Shown piece by piece: positions 1 to 10,899 of a stretch of DNA of 64,000 nucleotides (positions within the stretch are counted from its first letter, which is position 1; each line of letters opens with the position of its first letter). The stretch comes from Dendrobium chrysotoxum (lineage: Eukaryota > Streptophyta > Magnoliopsida > Asparagales > Orchidaceae): positions 13,103,197 through 13,167,196 of the forward strand of contig CM034307.1 of the NCBI GenBank assembly GCA_019925795.1, written 5' to 3'. The translations under genes and the position numbers were made by a program. The notes beneath the pieces were generated by a model. The model was not told where the DNA came from and ran no database searches. It saw nothing but the letters and a program-made list of their open reading frames with translations.

Positions 1-1
1 A

Positions 2-157
2 CTATACCCGAAGAAACCTATTTTTCTTCCCGTCGGCTCCAAGTACCGAACCAGATTTGAGTCGAATTGAATCGTCAATGTCTTGAGCAAACATCTCCTC
101 TAATGGAGATTCTGATGTTTGAGAGACCGCCGATGGCCAGTGGCCATCTACAACCAT
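2..157 (-). CDS. Short unassigned ORF of 51 codons at window edge
   Basis: The ATG is at complement 155-157 and the TAG at 2-4. The stretch is richer in GC than what lies to its right and is preceded (about 160-250 on the complement) by a pyrimidine-rich leader that looks like a 5' UTR. The protein begins MVVDGHWPSA and has no motif I recognise. It could be the start of ORF1 of another LINE leaving the window to the left, because the plus-strand LINE ORF1 at 35450 has a similar opening (MAVEVCRPP). It could also be the first exon of a host gene, since a GT lies just before the stop. The sequence does not decide between these, and the reading frame may be fortuitous. Confidence 0.25.
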   Translation of the reverse strand: MVVDGHWPSAVSQTSESPLEEMFAQDIDDSIRLKSGSVLGADGKKNRFLRV

Positions 158-249
158 CTCCTAACAAAATACCGGAGAAAAGGAACGGAAACCGCGAAGA
201 ACGAAATTTGAAAAAAAATGGGAGCTTCTCTCTTTAGCTTCTCACTCTA

Positions 250-830
250 GCTTTTTTTGCTTTATTTGAATTCATAGATTATATATTTAATTATTAATTT
301 TTGAATTTTAAAGTGAATAATTTAGCTTAATGATAAGATATGTTTCTAGTTAAAATTAAAACTTTATTAGTTCACCATCATTTATATTGGTTTTCTTATT
401 TTATCCTTTATGAATTTAAGTATAAGATTGTAATCAGATTCTAAGCTTTTAATTGATACCAATTTTTGAATGTACTCATATATTTTTCTTTTATTTATTT
501 CTTTTTCTTTTCAGAACTATTTTTACAGTTATTTTTCTTTTTAATTTATGAAGTACATAGTTAATGATTTTTAATATTAGTTTTTAATTCAAACATTTTT
601 TTATAATCTTAATGAGTTTTATGTAAGGATTTAATAAGATTACCAATTCCAAATTTGGGTTGCTTATAATTTCCAAATTTAATCTTATTATATGTAATCT
701 TTAATTTTAATTATTCATCTTTATTTCTAAAATTAATACATAAAGGTGTAACTTATAATTTCAAATTAAAGCAATAACATAAATGGTCTAAATTAGTTAA
801 TTATTAGTTTTTCCACTGTATGAAGTATAG
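250..830 (-). repeat. Inverted AT-rich fragment of the Athila-type tandem unit
   Basis: Read on the complement, this stretch follows the AT-rich non-coding part of the units at about 32050-32900 and 53000-53750. Shared words include TTAATTGATACCAATTTTTG near 449-470, ATTAGTTCACCATCATTTAT near 367 and CAATAACATAAATG near 772. Internal deletions shorten it. No ORF is present. The fragment ends at the T-run at 831, which I take as the poly(A) of the neighbouring LINE. The homology is clear by eye from about 340 to 830. The left limit (250-340) is uncertain. Confidence 0.6.
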
Positions 831-839
831 TTTTTTTTT
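831..839 (-). other. LINE 3' poly(A) tract
   Basis: Nine T on the plus strand form the junction between the Athila-type AT-rich fragment on the left and the LINE 3' UTR on the right. This is how the 3' end of a minus-strand LINE should look. The tract is short, so it is only moderately diagnostic. Confidence 0.5.
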
Positions 840-1348
840 GTGTAAAAACCCATGGAGGGGCCAACGTGTTAAATAAAAAAGAAATTATAAGGTTCTTAAG
901 GGGGACCTTCAGCTCGCTACTGCTCTGAAGAGCTACGAAAAAAATAAAATTAAAATCTATAAGCTAAATGTCCCCTCTATGAAAATTTACAGAAAGACCT
1001 AGTAACATTCTAGGGAGGCCAGAAGTGAGCACCCAAAATAGAAAGATCCAAAGATACACATCAAGGATAATCTTTTGGCAAAAAAGGAGAAGCTTCAAAG
1101 TCACAACAATATTTCACAGCACCTGCATAAACCAAAAGCTGCAACACACAAAAATAATGCAAGAAATAGCATAATAATAAACTAGGTAGATTGCTAAATT
1201 AGGACCACTATACCAGGCATCATCAGAAAGACTAGAGAAGAGATGGACAATATAAATGAGATAAGTTAGAGCACTAGAAAGATTGCACCGCCTGTATTCA
1301 AAAAATTAACATCCAACTCCAGATAGATAAATACAGTCAACTCATTAC
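840..1348 (-). other. Distal 3' UTR of the minus-strand LINE
   Basis: No ORF of note. Read on the complement it is a T- and G-rich stretch, typical in style of plant LINE 3' UTRs, and it resembles 10900-12200 in composition. It is taken as LINE sequence because it lies between the poly(A) at 831-839 and the CACTA-type insertion. The same UTR resumes at 2125-2369 beyond that insertion and at 10900 beyond the gypsy element. Confidence 0.5.
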
Positions 1349-2124
1349 CACTACTGGAAAATCGCCAATTACCAGCAACAATTTTTGATTGTTTATATTT
1401 TTTATCTAGCAGTTTTGTAATTTTTCGGCAATTTTCCTACGACAAATTTTTCGTCTATAAAACCCACGTTGGAAAAATATTTCTGAAGGCAAATATTTTT
1501 GGCGATTTTCTGGCGGCAAAAAGCCACCAAAAAATAAAGAAAAAAAAGTAGCTGCCCGACCACCTGCTCGAGCGCGCTGCCCGCTACCCACCTGTGCCAC
1601 CTATCTGAGCTCCCGCACCGCCCGCCTGTGCTACCTGCCCAACTGCCTGCATGCTGCCTGGCTGCGCGTATTGCCTAGGATTCAAACGGAGTCCAAAATT
1701 TTTTGCTAAGTCCAAACCATTTTACTGGAAGGGCAAATATGTTAAAATTCCTATTATTATTTATTTAAACTCTATTTTTATGAAAATTATAATTAAAAAT
1801 TAATTAAAATAAAAATTAAAGTTAATAATTAATTAAATAAGTTAGTAAATTAATAATTAATAAGACTAAGTTATTAAATTAATAATTAATTTAAATAAAT
1901 TAATTATTAATTAAAATAAACTATAAATTATTAATTAAATAATTATGAATATATGATTTTTCAGAAATTGTTGGAAAGCTGTCGGAAAAGCTGCTGGAAA
2001 CAAAAACATTGGAAAACTACTAGAAATTCTTCTGAAAAATAAGGCCGTCGGAAAGCCGCCAGAAAATTATCTACCTAAAAGCCTCTAAAAAAATCTGCCG
2101 GTAATGGACGATTTTCTTGTAGTG
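1349..2124. mobile_element. Non-autonomous CACTA-type DNA transposon (776 bp)
   Basis: The left end begins CACTACTGGAAAATCG and the right end finishes CGATTTTCTTGTAGTG after one substitution, so the two form a terminal inverted repeat of about 25 bp starting with CACTA, the signature of the En/Spm superfamily. The flanking triplets are TAC (1346-1348) and CAC (2125-2127), a 3-bp target duplication with one mismatch. Subterminal regions hold many short GGAAA, GGCGG and CCGCC words, and the centre (1740-1950) is almost pure A and T. There is no transposase, so it would have depended on an autonomous relative. It sits inside the LINE 3' UTR and is therefore younger than the LINE. Confidence 0.75.
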
Positions 2125-2364
2125 CACCATTAATAATAATTAAAATTTGACAACAACTCTCTAACTAGTGAAGAGCATACACAATGAAAGGCATGGGTAG
2201 TAAGAGCATGATAGCGTTAAGGTAGCCTAAAGACACGGAATAACCGAGAAACCTCCTACAAAAATTCACGATCACTTGGAGCAAAATAAGGTTATAGCTG
2301 TCCTAAAACAGACCCACTAAAGCACAATAGAAATAATCAAAGAAACTAAAATAAAATATAGAGG

Positions 2365-2369
2365 CAATC
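2365..2369. repeat. Left target-site duplication of the gypsy element
   Basis: CAATC, identical to 10895-10899 on the other side of the element. A 5-bp duplication is standard for plant LTR retrotransposons, and it fixes the outer borders at 2370 and 10894. Confidence 0.9.
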
Positions 2370-4180
2370 TGATGCAGGACTACGATGCTTAAAACGAAAA
2401 TTGCACGATTATTTGAGGTAAGCAATTGTAATTATAATGTTAGTGATCCAAAACATTAGTAAAACAAGGGAGGGGTGCCTATGTTTAGGCCAAACCACTT
2501 GCTAAAGGCTTGGACAAGCAAAGTAAATTAGAGAATCAATAATATACGAACTAGTAGGCGCTCAATCATAATCCCTAAATTAATAATAAGATAAATGGAA
2601 AATAAAAGTACAATTAAGCTCTATATTTACTAAGCTTTAGCATTTAAGCAGAGTTCGATCCTTGTGATTTCGTCATCACCTACAAGGTTAGTGAATAAAG
2701 AGGTAATGCAATAAGGAGGAAAAGTTCACCCTTATTGTGATGTGGAAGAGATGCGCCACTGAATTTTATCCACTTGTTTGCGAATAGTGCCGGTGAAGAT
2801 GTTTAGGAGGCGAACGATGTAGTCGTTAACAGGATGCAGAGGGGTAACCAGATTGGAGGAGAACATTGGTCGGCCCGTGATAATCCAATGTCCCTATGAC
2901 CTTTGCTCATCAATCATGTTAACCAAGACAGTTTGGATGCGATCGATGTATTCTCCAATGGTGTTGTCGAAGTCGGAACCCACATCGAAGAAAGGAGACT
3001 GGAGGATGTCGATTTGATCTTGATCGTCTTGAATCAAACCATAGTACCATTCGGGAGCCTCCATTCATGGTGAGTTGGGAGGAGAATAGTTGTAGGGAAT
3101 GTTCCTTTGCTGTCCTTGATGTTTTCTCCAATAGTTTAGAGGTTTTGCCTTGAAAATCAAGTGGAGAATGAAGGGTGGGGGTGGCCGGCCAAGGTAGGGG
3201 AGGGGGAGAAAAGTTGATTCAGATTTTGTTGAGTTAGGGTTAGGGTTTAGGGAAGGGATAATTCAAAACTCTGAATATAATTTTAGATTTGAATTGGGAG
3301 GGAATTGGAAGAAGGAAAATAGTATTTAATTCCTAAAGAGGGTAGGAATTAAAAGAGGAGTGGGGGGATTGGAGAGAGAAAGAGAGAGAGGCGGTTATGG
3401 GGAGGGGGGCCACCAGCATGAAGGAGAGGGAGGGGATTTTGGGGTTATTAATTTGGGTTCCTAATTTAGGTTAGAGGAAATAGCAAAGATTTGACTTCAT
3501 CCTATTTAAATATAAATTCAAATAAACTCAATTAGGCAACATTCCTAAAATAGGTTGAATAATTTCGGAAAGTATTGGAATTTAAATTCAAATTGAATTT
3601 AAATTTCAAATGCTTTCTAAATATACACCAAACTAATTTAGGAAACCAAATTAGAAGAGAGGGGAGGAGGGGTAGGCCGGTGGCTTGCTTGGGTATGGGA
3701 TGGGGGTGGGGTAGCCGGCGGGTGGGTGAGGGAGCCGTGGGGTGGGGAAGGAGGAAGGGGGAAGGAAGAAAGGCCTACGAAAACTAACCACGAATCCGGA
3801 CTCTTCCAAGATTGGTGGGTGATCTAATTCCCTCTTCAAGGGTTCTCTCTCCAAGCTCTCAAGCTTTCAACTTTCAAAATAAAGTGCAGTAAATTTTCTT
3901 TTTGTCATTCATCCCCAACAAAAGATAACATACAGGCTATAAATAGCCATGATACAAAGGAATCAAAATAAAAGACACTAATGACCATAGGGCTTACATA
4001 CGACCTCCCTTTAAGTAAGGGTATCAACGGAAAAACAAAATAAAAGAAATACAACATAACAAATAAATGTCAAATGCATAATACGGCTCAAAGTACATCG
4101 ACTTAATCGTGGCCGTAGATCTCTTGCCACATCGCTGATAAACCTTCCATAATCAGGTGTCTGATCTAATGTCCCCATTA
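2370..4180 (-). repeat. 3' LTR of the gypsy chromovirus
   Basis: Partner of 9101-10894. The repeats can be followed from the shared start (TGATGCAGGACTA) to the shared end (GTCTGATCTAATGTCCCCAT). It contains a TTAGGG-like stretch at 3235-3253, a purine-rich stretch at 3350-3440, a G-rich tract at 3655-3775, and the palindromic TATA-like GGCTATAAATAGCC near 3932. Compared with the 5' LTR it has about 16 extra bases in the G-rich tract, which accounts for nearly all of the length difference. Confidence 0.92.
3655..3775 (+). other. G-rich tract with quadruplex potential in the LTR
   Basis: Many runs of three or more G lie close together on the plus strand (for example GGGATGGGGGTGGGG near 3697), so this is the antisense strand of the element. 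The homologous stretch of the other LTR is at about 10386-10490 and lacks about 16 bases between repeated GTGGG words. Quadruplex formation is predicted only from the run pattern. Confidence 0.5.
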
Positions 4181-5751
4181 TTCTCCTGGGGTGGGAGAAA
4201 GCTCGACTCCGTCGAGTAAGCATCTCTGGAGCCCTCGTAGATCTCTAATGCATCAGGGTAAATGCGATGCAGCTCCTCACGATCTAGCCTTGAATCCTCA
4301 GATTCGGGCTTGCCTCCCCACCTGATCAAGTACCTTTGTTGTCCACCTCCCTTTGTAGAGATGATTTCATCGCTCAGGATCGTGTCCACATTTTCTTCCA
4401 TGGGTGATTTAGGAAGATTTGGGAGTGGAGGTAGGTTAGGGATCTCATAAGGCGGGGTCACACAAGGCTGTTGTATGAGTGGGTTTTGCGGATTGAAATC
4501 CAGACCTTCATATGCCACTAGATGTTCTATGTTAAAAGAGGGATTGATGTTGAACTCAACAGGAAGATCTACCACATAAGCATTATCATTCATTTTCTTA
4601 ATTATTTTGAATGGTCCAGTACTCTTAGCATGCAGTTTCTTAACTGTTCCTTGCGGGAACCGTTCCGGACAAATCCGCACCATCACGGAGTCACCAACCT
4701 CAAAAGTTTTAAGTTTTCTTTTCATATCAGCATGTAATTTATAATCATTGTTGCTCTTTTCAATTTGTCGTATAATTTCCTTATGGAGCTCATGCATATG
4801 CGATGCGAATGATGATGCAGACTCAAAAATCCTATACCTAGAACACATAGGAATGAGATCTAATGGTTGCCTAGGTTTGAACCCAAAAACAACCTTAGAA
4901 GGACTTAGGCTATTTGTTTGGTTCACAGAATTATTATATGTAAACTCAGTGGTAGGTAAAATAGAATCCCAATCCTTAGTATGCTCACTGACTAGAGACC
5001 GTAACAGATTTTGTAAGCTCCTATTAACTACCTCGGTCTCACCATCAATATGTGGATGAAAGGCTGTAGAGAATTGCAATTTAGTGCCGAACTTCATCCA
5101 AAGGGTCTTCCAAAAGTAGCTAGTGAATTTAACATCCATGTCTGAAACGATGGTCTTGGGTAGACCATGAAGACAGATAACCTCATTAAAATAAAGCTTG
5201 GCAATGTGGGATGCATCAGATGTTTTGGAGCAATATATGAAATAAACCATTTCGGAAAATCTATCTACTACAATACAAACGGAATCATTTCTACGGAGTG
5301 TCATGGGCAGGCCTAAAATGAAGTCCATACTAACATCCTGCCAAGGATAACTTGGGACAGGCAAAGGAGTGTAAAGGCCAGTGTTTTGTTTACGCTGCTT
5401 GGCTAACTGACAAGTGTGACTCTAGCTAACCATCCTACCAACATCTCTCTTCAGGCTGGGCCAAAAGAAATGATACTCCATGGATTCTATCATTTTATCC
5501 CTTTTGAAGTGCCCAGCGAGGCCTCCGGCGTGGAGTTCCCAGACAAGAAACTCTTTAAGGGAGGAACTAGGGATGCAAAGCTTCTGAGCTCTGAAAAGAT
5601 AATCATCCTCTAGAAGAAAATTGTCCACCAGACGCGTGTTGCCTGTGGACAAGAGAGAGTAGGTCTCCTTGAAGTCAGGGCAGTCCAAATAGTCCCTCTT
5701 TATTTGGTCAAAGCCCACAAGTTCAGTTCTCATCTCAGTGGTAGTCATCAT
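4153..5751 (-). pseudogene. Gypsy integrase with C-terminal chromodomain
   Basis: The reading starts around 5751 with the region of the HHCC zinc finger (ends of the ELHAGGLAGHFKRDK type), then shifts at about 5420-5364 into a long open stretch of 403 codons. That stretch holds the integrase core (MDFILGLPMT, VDRFSEMVYF), the tail with the VGDSVMVRICPERFP motif, and a chromodomain-like end with LSDEIISTKGGGQQRYLIRW and LDREELHRIYPDALEIY. Integrase inserts element cDNA into the chromosome, and chromodomains of this kind steer insertion toward particular chromatin. The stop at 4153-4155 lies inside the 3' LTR, so the coding region runs across the polypurine tract. It is inactive because the finger and core are out of frame. 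Confidence 0.85.
4181..4197 (-). other. Polypurine tract of the gypsy element
   Basis: On the complement the 17 bases just before the 3' LTR read CTCCCACCCCAGGAGAA, ending in a purine-rich block that would prime plus-strand DNA synthesis. It is interrupted by pyrimidines, so it is weaker than a typical tract, and it also lies inside the integrase reading frame. Confidence 0.5.
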
Positions 5752-5934
5752 GCGATGACTGAGAGCATCAGCAGCTTTACTCTCAACTCCCGCCTAATGT
5801 ATAAGGGTATACGTGTACTCCTGAAGAAACTCTACCCATCGACCGTGGCATGCATTCAACTTCTTTTGGGAGTTGATATAATACAGAGCTTCGTGATTCG
5901 AGAAGATGACAAACTCTTGCGGGAGCAAGTAGTG

Positions 5935-7000
5935 TCACCAATAACGAAGAGATTGTATCACTGCATGAAACTCTTTGTCATAGGTAGAATATCGCTGCCG
6001 AATGTCATTCAGTTTCTCACTAAAATAAGCTACAGGGTGACCTTCCTGGGAGAGGACTCCTCCAATTCTGACCCCCAAAGCGTCGCAGGTCACTTCGAAG
6101 ACTTTGGAGAAATCAGGAAGTCTCATCATTGGGGCCTCCACCATTCTTTTCTTAATGTCATCAAAAGCTCTGGTGGCAGCCGGGGCCCAGTGGAAATCAC
6201 CTTTCTTTAACCAATCATTGATAGGAGATACAATGGTACTAAAATTTTAGATAAATCTCCTATAGAAGGTGGCCAATCCGTGGAAGCTGCGGACTTCTCA
6301 GATATTTTGAGGAAGAGGCCCCTCAACTATGGCTTTCACCTTCTCAGGGTCAGCAGAAATCCCTTGGGCTGACACGATAAATCCCAAAAAGATGACTCGA
6401 TCAACAAGGAAAGTACACTTCTTGGGGTTCACATAAAGCTGTTCTTTTCTTAGGACCATACAGACTTGCCTTAAGTGGTCCAAGTGTTGGTCAACAGAAT
6501 GAATATATATAAGAATGTCATCAAAGTAGACAACGACAAACTTACCCATAAATGGCATAACACCTGGGTCATGATTCTCATAAAAGTGCTCGGGGCATTA
6601 CTCAACCTGAATGGCATGACCAACCATTCATAAAGACCATCCTTGGTCTTGAAAGCATTCTTCCACTCATCACCGGGTTGGATCCGGATCTGGTGGTATC
6701 CACTCTTGAGATCAATCTTGGAGAATAGAGTGGCACCCATCATCATATCGAGCATATCGTCCAATATCAGAATAAGGAAATGATATTTAATGATTATTTT
6801 ATTGATAGCACGACTATCAACACACATTCTCCAAGATCCATCCTTCTTAGGAGTGAGAAGGGCGGGCATCATGCAGGGACTAAAACTTTCCTTAATGAAA
6901 CCTCACTGCAGTAACTCGTCTACCTGCTTCTTAAGTTTAACATATTTTGTGGGGTTCATGCGATAGTGTGGCAGGTTAGGGAGGGAGGCTCCAGGGGCTA
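5935..7000 (-). pseudogene. Gypsy reverse transcriptase and RNase H
   Basis: The open stretch 6872-6471 holds LLTPKKDGSWRMCVDSRAIN and the block around FSKIDLKSGYHQIRI, both classic gypsy RT motifs. The next frame (6558-6298) holds the catalytic YFDDILIY with both aspartates. RNase H follows from about 6144 (FSKVFEVTCDALGVRIGGVL and PVAYFSEKLN). At least two frameshifts separate these blocks, and further stops lie between 6300 and 6144. The enzyme would have copied element RNA into DNA in virus-like particles. This copy is dead, although the catalytic residues remain in places. Confidence 0.9.
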
Positions 7001-7235
7001 AGTCTATAGCATGCTGAATGTCTCTAAGTGGAGGTAACTGATCTGGGAGATCATCAGGGAAGACATCAGCAAACTGTCCTAAGATGGGTTGGACTTTCTG
7101 AGGGATAGGATCATCAGATTTAGTGGGAATCTCACATCCTTCTAGTGCATACAGGGGTGCACCTCGAGTAATCTCAGAGTCCAGAACTTTCTTGGACTTA
7201 AGGGGGTGGGAATTAAGATCATCCTTGACCCGGGC

Positions 7236-7565
7236 TTACGATGGAAATAGTTTAATCTTTTTGCCCGCATGTTCAAACACGTAGGTGTTCGAATGCCCAT
7301 AGATGTGGACATCATTATAAAAAATCCAGGGTCGGCCTAACAGAATTTGTCCAACATCCATAATCAGTACATTGCACCACACATTCTCCTTATAAGTGGC
7401 AAACGAGATAGGTACGATGTTTCGTTCTTTCACCTCCAGGGCAGTGGAGTTGACCCACGCTACTTTATATGGATTGGGGTGAGGAATGGAAGAAAGACCA
7501 GTTTAGACATCATGCTGGAGGAAACAGCATTGATGCAACTGCCACTATCTACGATGACTTTATAA
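7236..7565 (-). pseudogene. Gypsy aspartic protease region
   Basis: The complement near 7530-7560 encodes KVIVDSGSCINA, the active-site DSGS of retrotransposon proteases. After a frame change the stretch 7433-7236 continues with TYKENVWCNVLIMDVGQILLGRPW, which matches the second half of the fold, where ILLGRPW is the usual conserved end. The protease would have cut the gag-pol precursor. Confidence 0.8.
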
Positions 7566-7612
7566 TTTTTATCTTTGATTTTGGTATAGGTGTGAAAGAT
7601 CGACATCCTACT

Positions 7613-8862
7613 TCAGTCATCGGTAGTAACAGGGTGTGACAGTGCACATCTCACCACATAGATGTGAGAAGTGTCCAACTTCTGAAGGTAGTGGAGGACA
7701 GCGGTGTCATCATCCTCCACAAAGAAATCATCCTCATCTTCTACTAGATGGACCTGATCAACCTCAGGCTCAAGATCCTCCTCAATAATCTCCTCAATGA
7801 TGGAAAGTTTGTAGGGACTGGAGCACTGAGAAGTGATATGCCAATACCCCTGGCATTGAAAGCACTTGGTCCTAGGACTGGACCTAGGGGTATCCGGAGT
7901 TGGAGGTTTGTTTCTGAAATCAGGTCTGGGGTTTGGGTGACCCGTTGGTGGTTGGGTCGTACCCCCAGGAGTGGGTCGTGTCGTAGGAGGGTGAGGAGTG
8001 GAACTACTGGAAGGTCTATAGGAAGGTCTAGACTCATGTGAATGGCTCAGGTGTTGGGAACGGGTCTCCTCTAAATCAAGCACTAAACTGTAAGCATTTT
8101 CCAGGGGAGTCACATTCCGGGCAAGTAGCTCGTTGCGAAAATCCTCTTGCAACCCGGTAAAAAACATAGACAAAATCTGCACGGGGGTGGTAGAGGTCTC
8201 CTTTTTACATCGAATCAAGTAATCATCGAAGGAGGTGATGATTCTTTGATTGGTTTATTTCCCTGGGTCAGCCTATTCCACCTATCCAACAACCTAGGGA
8301 AGTACGAGGGAGGCATGTACTTCTGCTTAAGTTCACGCTTCATAGATGGCCAATCAGTGATGGGGTAATTGTTCCTAGCTACTCTAAGGCTCTCTAAATT
8401 TGACCAAAACTAACTCGCCCTACGCATGAGCTTCATCTCTGTAAAACTAACCTTCCTAGCTTTAGATATATTATACCACTTAAAGAAGCTATCCATACCT
8501 TTGACCCAGTCCAGGAAGAGTTGGGGATCGAGGGTGCCATCAAAAGTAGGAGCATCTACTTTAATATTTTTTATAAGTGATATATCAGGATCATGATAGG
8601 GGTCATGTCCATAGTGTGAGGCTCGATGATTGGCACGATGTTGCCTCTCATCAGGGTAAATGTCATCTCCATACATAGAAGGTGGTGTAGAAGGGGTGTA
8701 GGGAATTGGATGCTCTCATGCACGCTCAAGTGTATCAAATCACTCAGTGGTGTCCCTACGTGGTTCAGCTAGGTCAGCTTGGTTTTCTTTGAGTTGCTGG
8801 TTAATGTTGTTCATTTGACCTACCAAGAGGTCTAAAGTCCTTCCAAGTTGTTCCGGGTCCAT
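7613..8862 (-). pseudogene. Gypsy gag with CCHC zinc knuckle
   Basis: A likely initiator ATG is at complement 8860-8862 (MDPEQLGRTLDLLVGQMNN), 240 bases downstream of the 5' LTR. The frame is broken by stops near 8750 and again around 8400. The capsid portion is recognisable at 8676-8410 (DAPTFDGTLDPQLFLDWVKG). At 8218-7613 a proline- and serine-rich linker precedes the knuckle CFQCQGYWHITSQC, which keeps C-C-H-C spacing, and an acidic tail follows. Gag forms the particle and packages RNA. The assignment is firm, and the copy is non-functional. Confidence 0.88.
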
Positions 8863-9082
8863 TGCTAGACACTAAGGGACACTTAGGGTTGAATTGGGAT
8901 AGTGGACAACACCTAAATAATTGAAAGACAAGCTTAACAACCTCTAAATGTGTGCATGAATGTAGTGGACAGCAAACATAAATGTAATTAAACTAATTTA
9001 AATGATAGCATGCATGCAACAAAGTATAAAACTTGTTAAAACAACTCCTAGGATGAAGTCTAGCATGCAAAACTAGAGCAAA

Positions 9083-9098
9083 CCATGCTCTGATACCA
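9083..9098 (-). other. Primer-binding site (initiator Met tRNA)
   Basis: The complement reads TGGTATCAGAGCATGG, two bases after the 5' LTR. It matches the 3' end of plant initiator methionine tRNA and sets the transcription direction as leftward. Confidence 0.9.
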
Positions 9099-9100
9099 GA

Positions 9101-10894
9101 TGATGCAGGACTATGATGCTTAAAAGGAAATTTGTATGATTATTTGAGGTAAGCAATTGTAATTATAATGTTAGCGAAGCAAAATATTAGTAAAATAAGG
9201 GAGGGGTGCCTATGTTTAAGCCAAACTACTTGCTAAACACATGGACAAGCAAAGTAAATTAGAGAATCAATAATATGCGAACTAGCAGGCGCTCAATCAC
9301 AAACCCTAAATTAACAAAAAGATCAATAACAAATAAAAGAACACTTAAGCCCTATGTTTACTAAGCTTTAGCATTTAATCAGAGTTTGATCCTTACGATT
9401 TTGTCATCACCTACAAGGTTAGTGAATGAAGAGGTAATGAAATAAGGAGGAAAAGTTCACCCTTATTGTGATGTGGAAGAGATGCGCCACCAGATTTTAT
9501 CCACTTGTTTACGAATAGTGCCGGTGAAGATGTTTAGGAGTCGAACGATGTAGCCTTTAACAGGATACGGAGGGGTAACCGGATTGGAGGAGAACGTTGG
9601 TCGGCCGGCGATAATCCAATGTCCCTTTTACCTTTGCTTGTCGATCATGTCAACCAAGACAGTTTGGATGATATCGATGTATTCTCCAATGGTGTTGTCG
9701 AAGTCGAAACCCACGTCAAAGAAAGGAGACCAGAGGATGTCGATTTGATCTTGATCTTCATGAATCAAACCATAGTCCCATTCGAGAGCTTCCATTCATG
9801 GTGAGTTGGGAGGAGAATAGTTTTAGGGAATGCTCCTTCGCTATCCTTGATGTTTTCTCCAAGAGTTTAGAGGTTTTGCCTTGAAAATCAAGTGGAGAAT
9901 GAAGGGTGGGGGTGGCCGACCAAGATAGGGGAGGGGGAGAAAAGTTGATTCAGATATTGTGGAGTTAGGGTTAGGGTTTAGGGAAGTGATAATTCAAAAC
10001 TCTAAAATTAATTTCAGATTTGAATTGCGAGGGAAATTGGAAGAAGGAAAATATTATTTAATTCCTAAAGAGGGTAGGAATTAAAGGAGGGGTGGGGGGA
10101 TTAGAGAGAGAGAGAGGGAGAGGCCGTTATGGGAGGGTGGCCGGGGCATGAAGGAGAGGGAGGGGATTTTTGGGTTATTAATTTGGGTTTCTAATTTAGG
10201 TTAGAGAAAATAGGAAAGATTTGACTTCATCCTATTTAAATATAAATTCAAATAAACTCAATTAGGTAACTTTTCTAAAATATGTTGAATAATTTAGGAA
10301 AGTATTTGAATTTAAATTCAAATTGAATTTAAATTTCAAATGCTTTCTAAATATACACCAAACTAATTTAGGAAACCAAATTAGAAGATAGGGGAGGAGG
10401 GGTAGGCCGACGGCTTGCTTGGGTGTGGGATGGGGGTGGGTGAGGGAGCCGTGGGGTGGGGAAGGAGGAAGGGGGAAGGAAGAAAGGCCTATAAAAACTA
10501 ACGATGAATCCAGACTCTTCCAAGATTGGTGGGTGATCCAATTCACTCTCCAAGGGTTCTCTCTCCAAGCTCTCAAGCTTTCAACTTTCAAAATAAAGTG
10601 CAGGAAATTTTCTTTTTGTCATTCATCCCCAACAAAAGATAATATGTGGGCTATAAATAGCCTTGATATAAAGGCTTCAAAACAAAAGACACTAATGCCC
10701 ATAGCGCTTACATACGACCTCCTGTTAAAAAAGGGTATAAATGAAAAAACAAAATAAAATAAATACAACATAACAAATAAATGTCAAATGCATAATAGGC
10801 TCAAAAGTACATCGACTCAATCGTGGCCGTAGATCTCTTGTCACGTCACTGATAAACCTTCCATGATCTGATGTCTGATCTAATGTCCCCATCA
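9101..10894 (-). repeat. 5' LTR of the gypsy chromovirus
   Basis: Begins TGATGCAGGACTA and ends GTCCCCATCA on the plus strand. It adjoins the primer site on the left and the target duplication on the right. It should carry the promoter of the element. A palindrome GGCTATAAATAGCC at 10649-10662 and an AT-rich box near 10223-10250 are the two TATA-like candidates on the complement. Confidence 0.92.
10649..10662 (-). promoter_or_regulatory. Candidate TATA palindrome of the gypsy LTR
   Basis: GGCTATAAATAGCC is a perfect 14-bp palindrome, conserved near 3932 in the other LTR, and can be read as a TATA box on either strand. It would leave a U3 of about 230 bp. Its use as a promoter is inference, and a second candidate near 10235 would give a longer U3. 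Confidence 0.3.
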
Positions 10895-10899
10895 CAATC
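10895..10899. repeat. Right target-site duplication of the gypsy element
   Basis: CAATC, the exact partner of 2365-2369. Confidence 0.9.

Larger units (their letters stand above)
2370..10894 (-). mobile_element. Full-length Ty3/gypsy chromovirus, 8525 bp
   Basis: Two direct repeats of 1811 and 1794 bp flank a decayed gag-pol on the complement. Borders are TGATG...CATCA (the left copy has TA in place of TG at its inner end, 4179-4180). Both outer flanks carry CAATC. The primer-binding site next to the 5' LTR matches initiator methionine tRNA. The order gag, protease, RT-RNase H, integrase places it in Ty3/gypsy, and a chromodomain after the integrase places it among the chromoviruses. The clade (Tekay, Reina, Galadriel or CRM) cannot be decided without a tree. 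The LTRs differ visibly throughout, including one indel of about 16 bp, so the insertion is old. It lies within the 3' UTR of the minus-strand LINE. Confidence 0.92.

Noticed and set aside
1406..1600. Complement frame of 64 codons
   Set aside because: It lies entirely within the subterminal repeats of the CACTA-type element and is not a transposase.
3235..3253. GTTAGGGTTAGGGTTTAGGG stretch resembling telomere repeats (also at about 9964-9981)
   Set aside because: It lies at the same place in both LTRs of the gypsy element and has only two to three units, so it is part of the LTR and not an interstitial telomere.
5704..6210. Open reading frame of 168 codons on the plus strand
   Set aside because: It is antisense to the gypsy RNase H and integrase region, shows no motif and has no start context, so it is a shadow frame.
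7748..8041. Arg-rich plus-strand frame of 97 codons
   Set aside because: It is the antisense of the Pro/Ser-rich gag linker of the gypsy element, where low complexity keeps all frames open.
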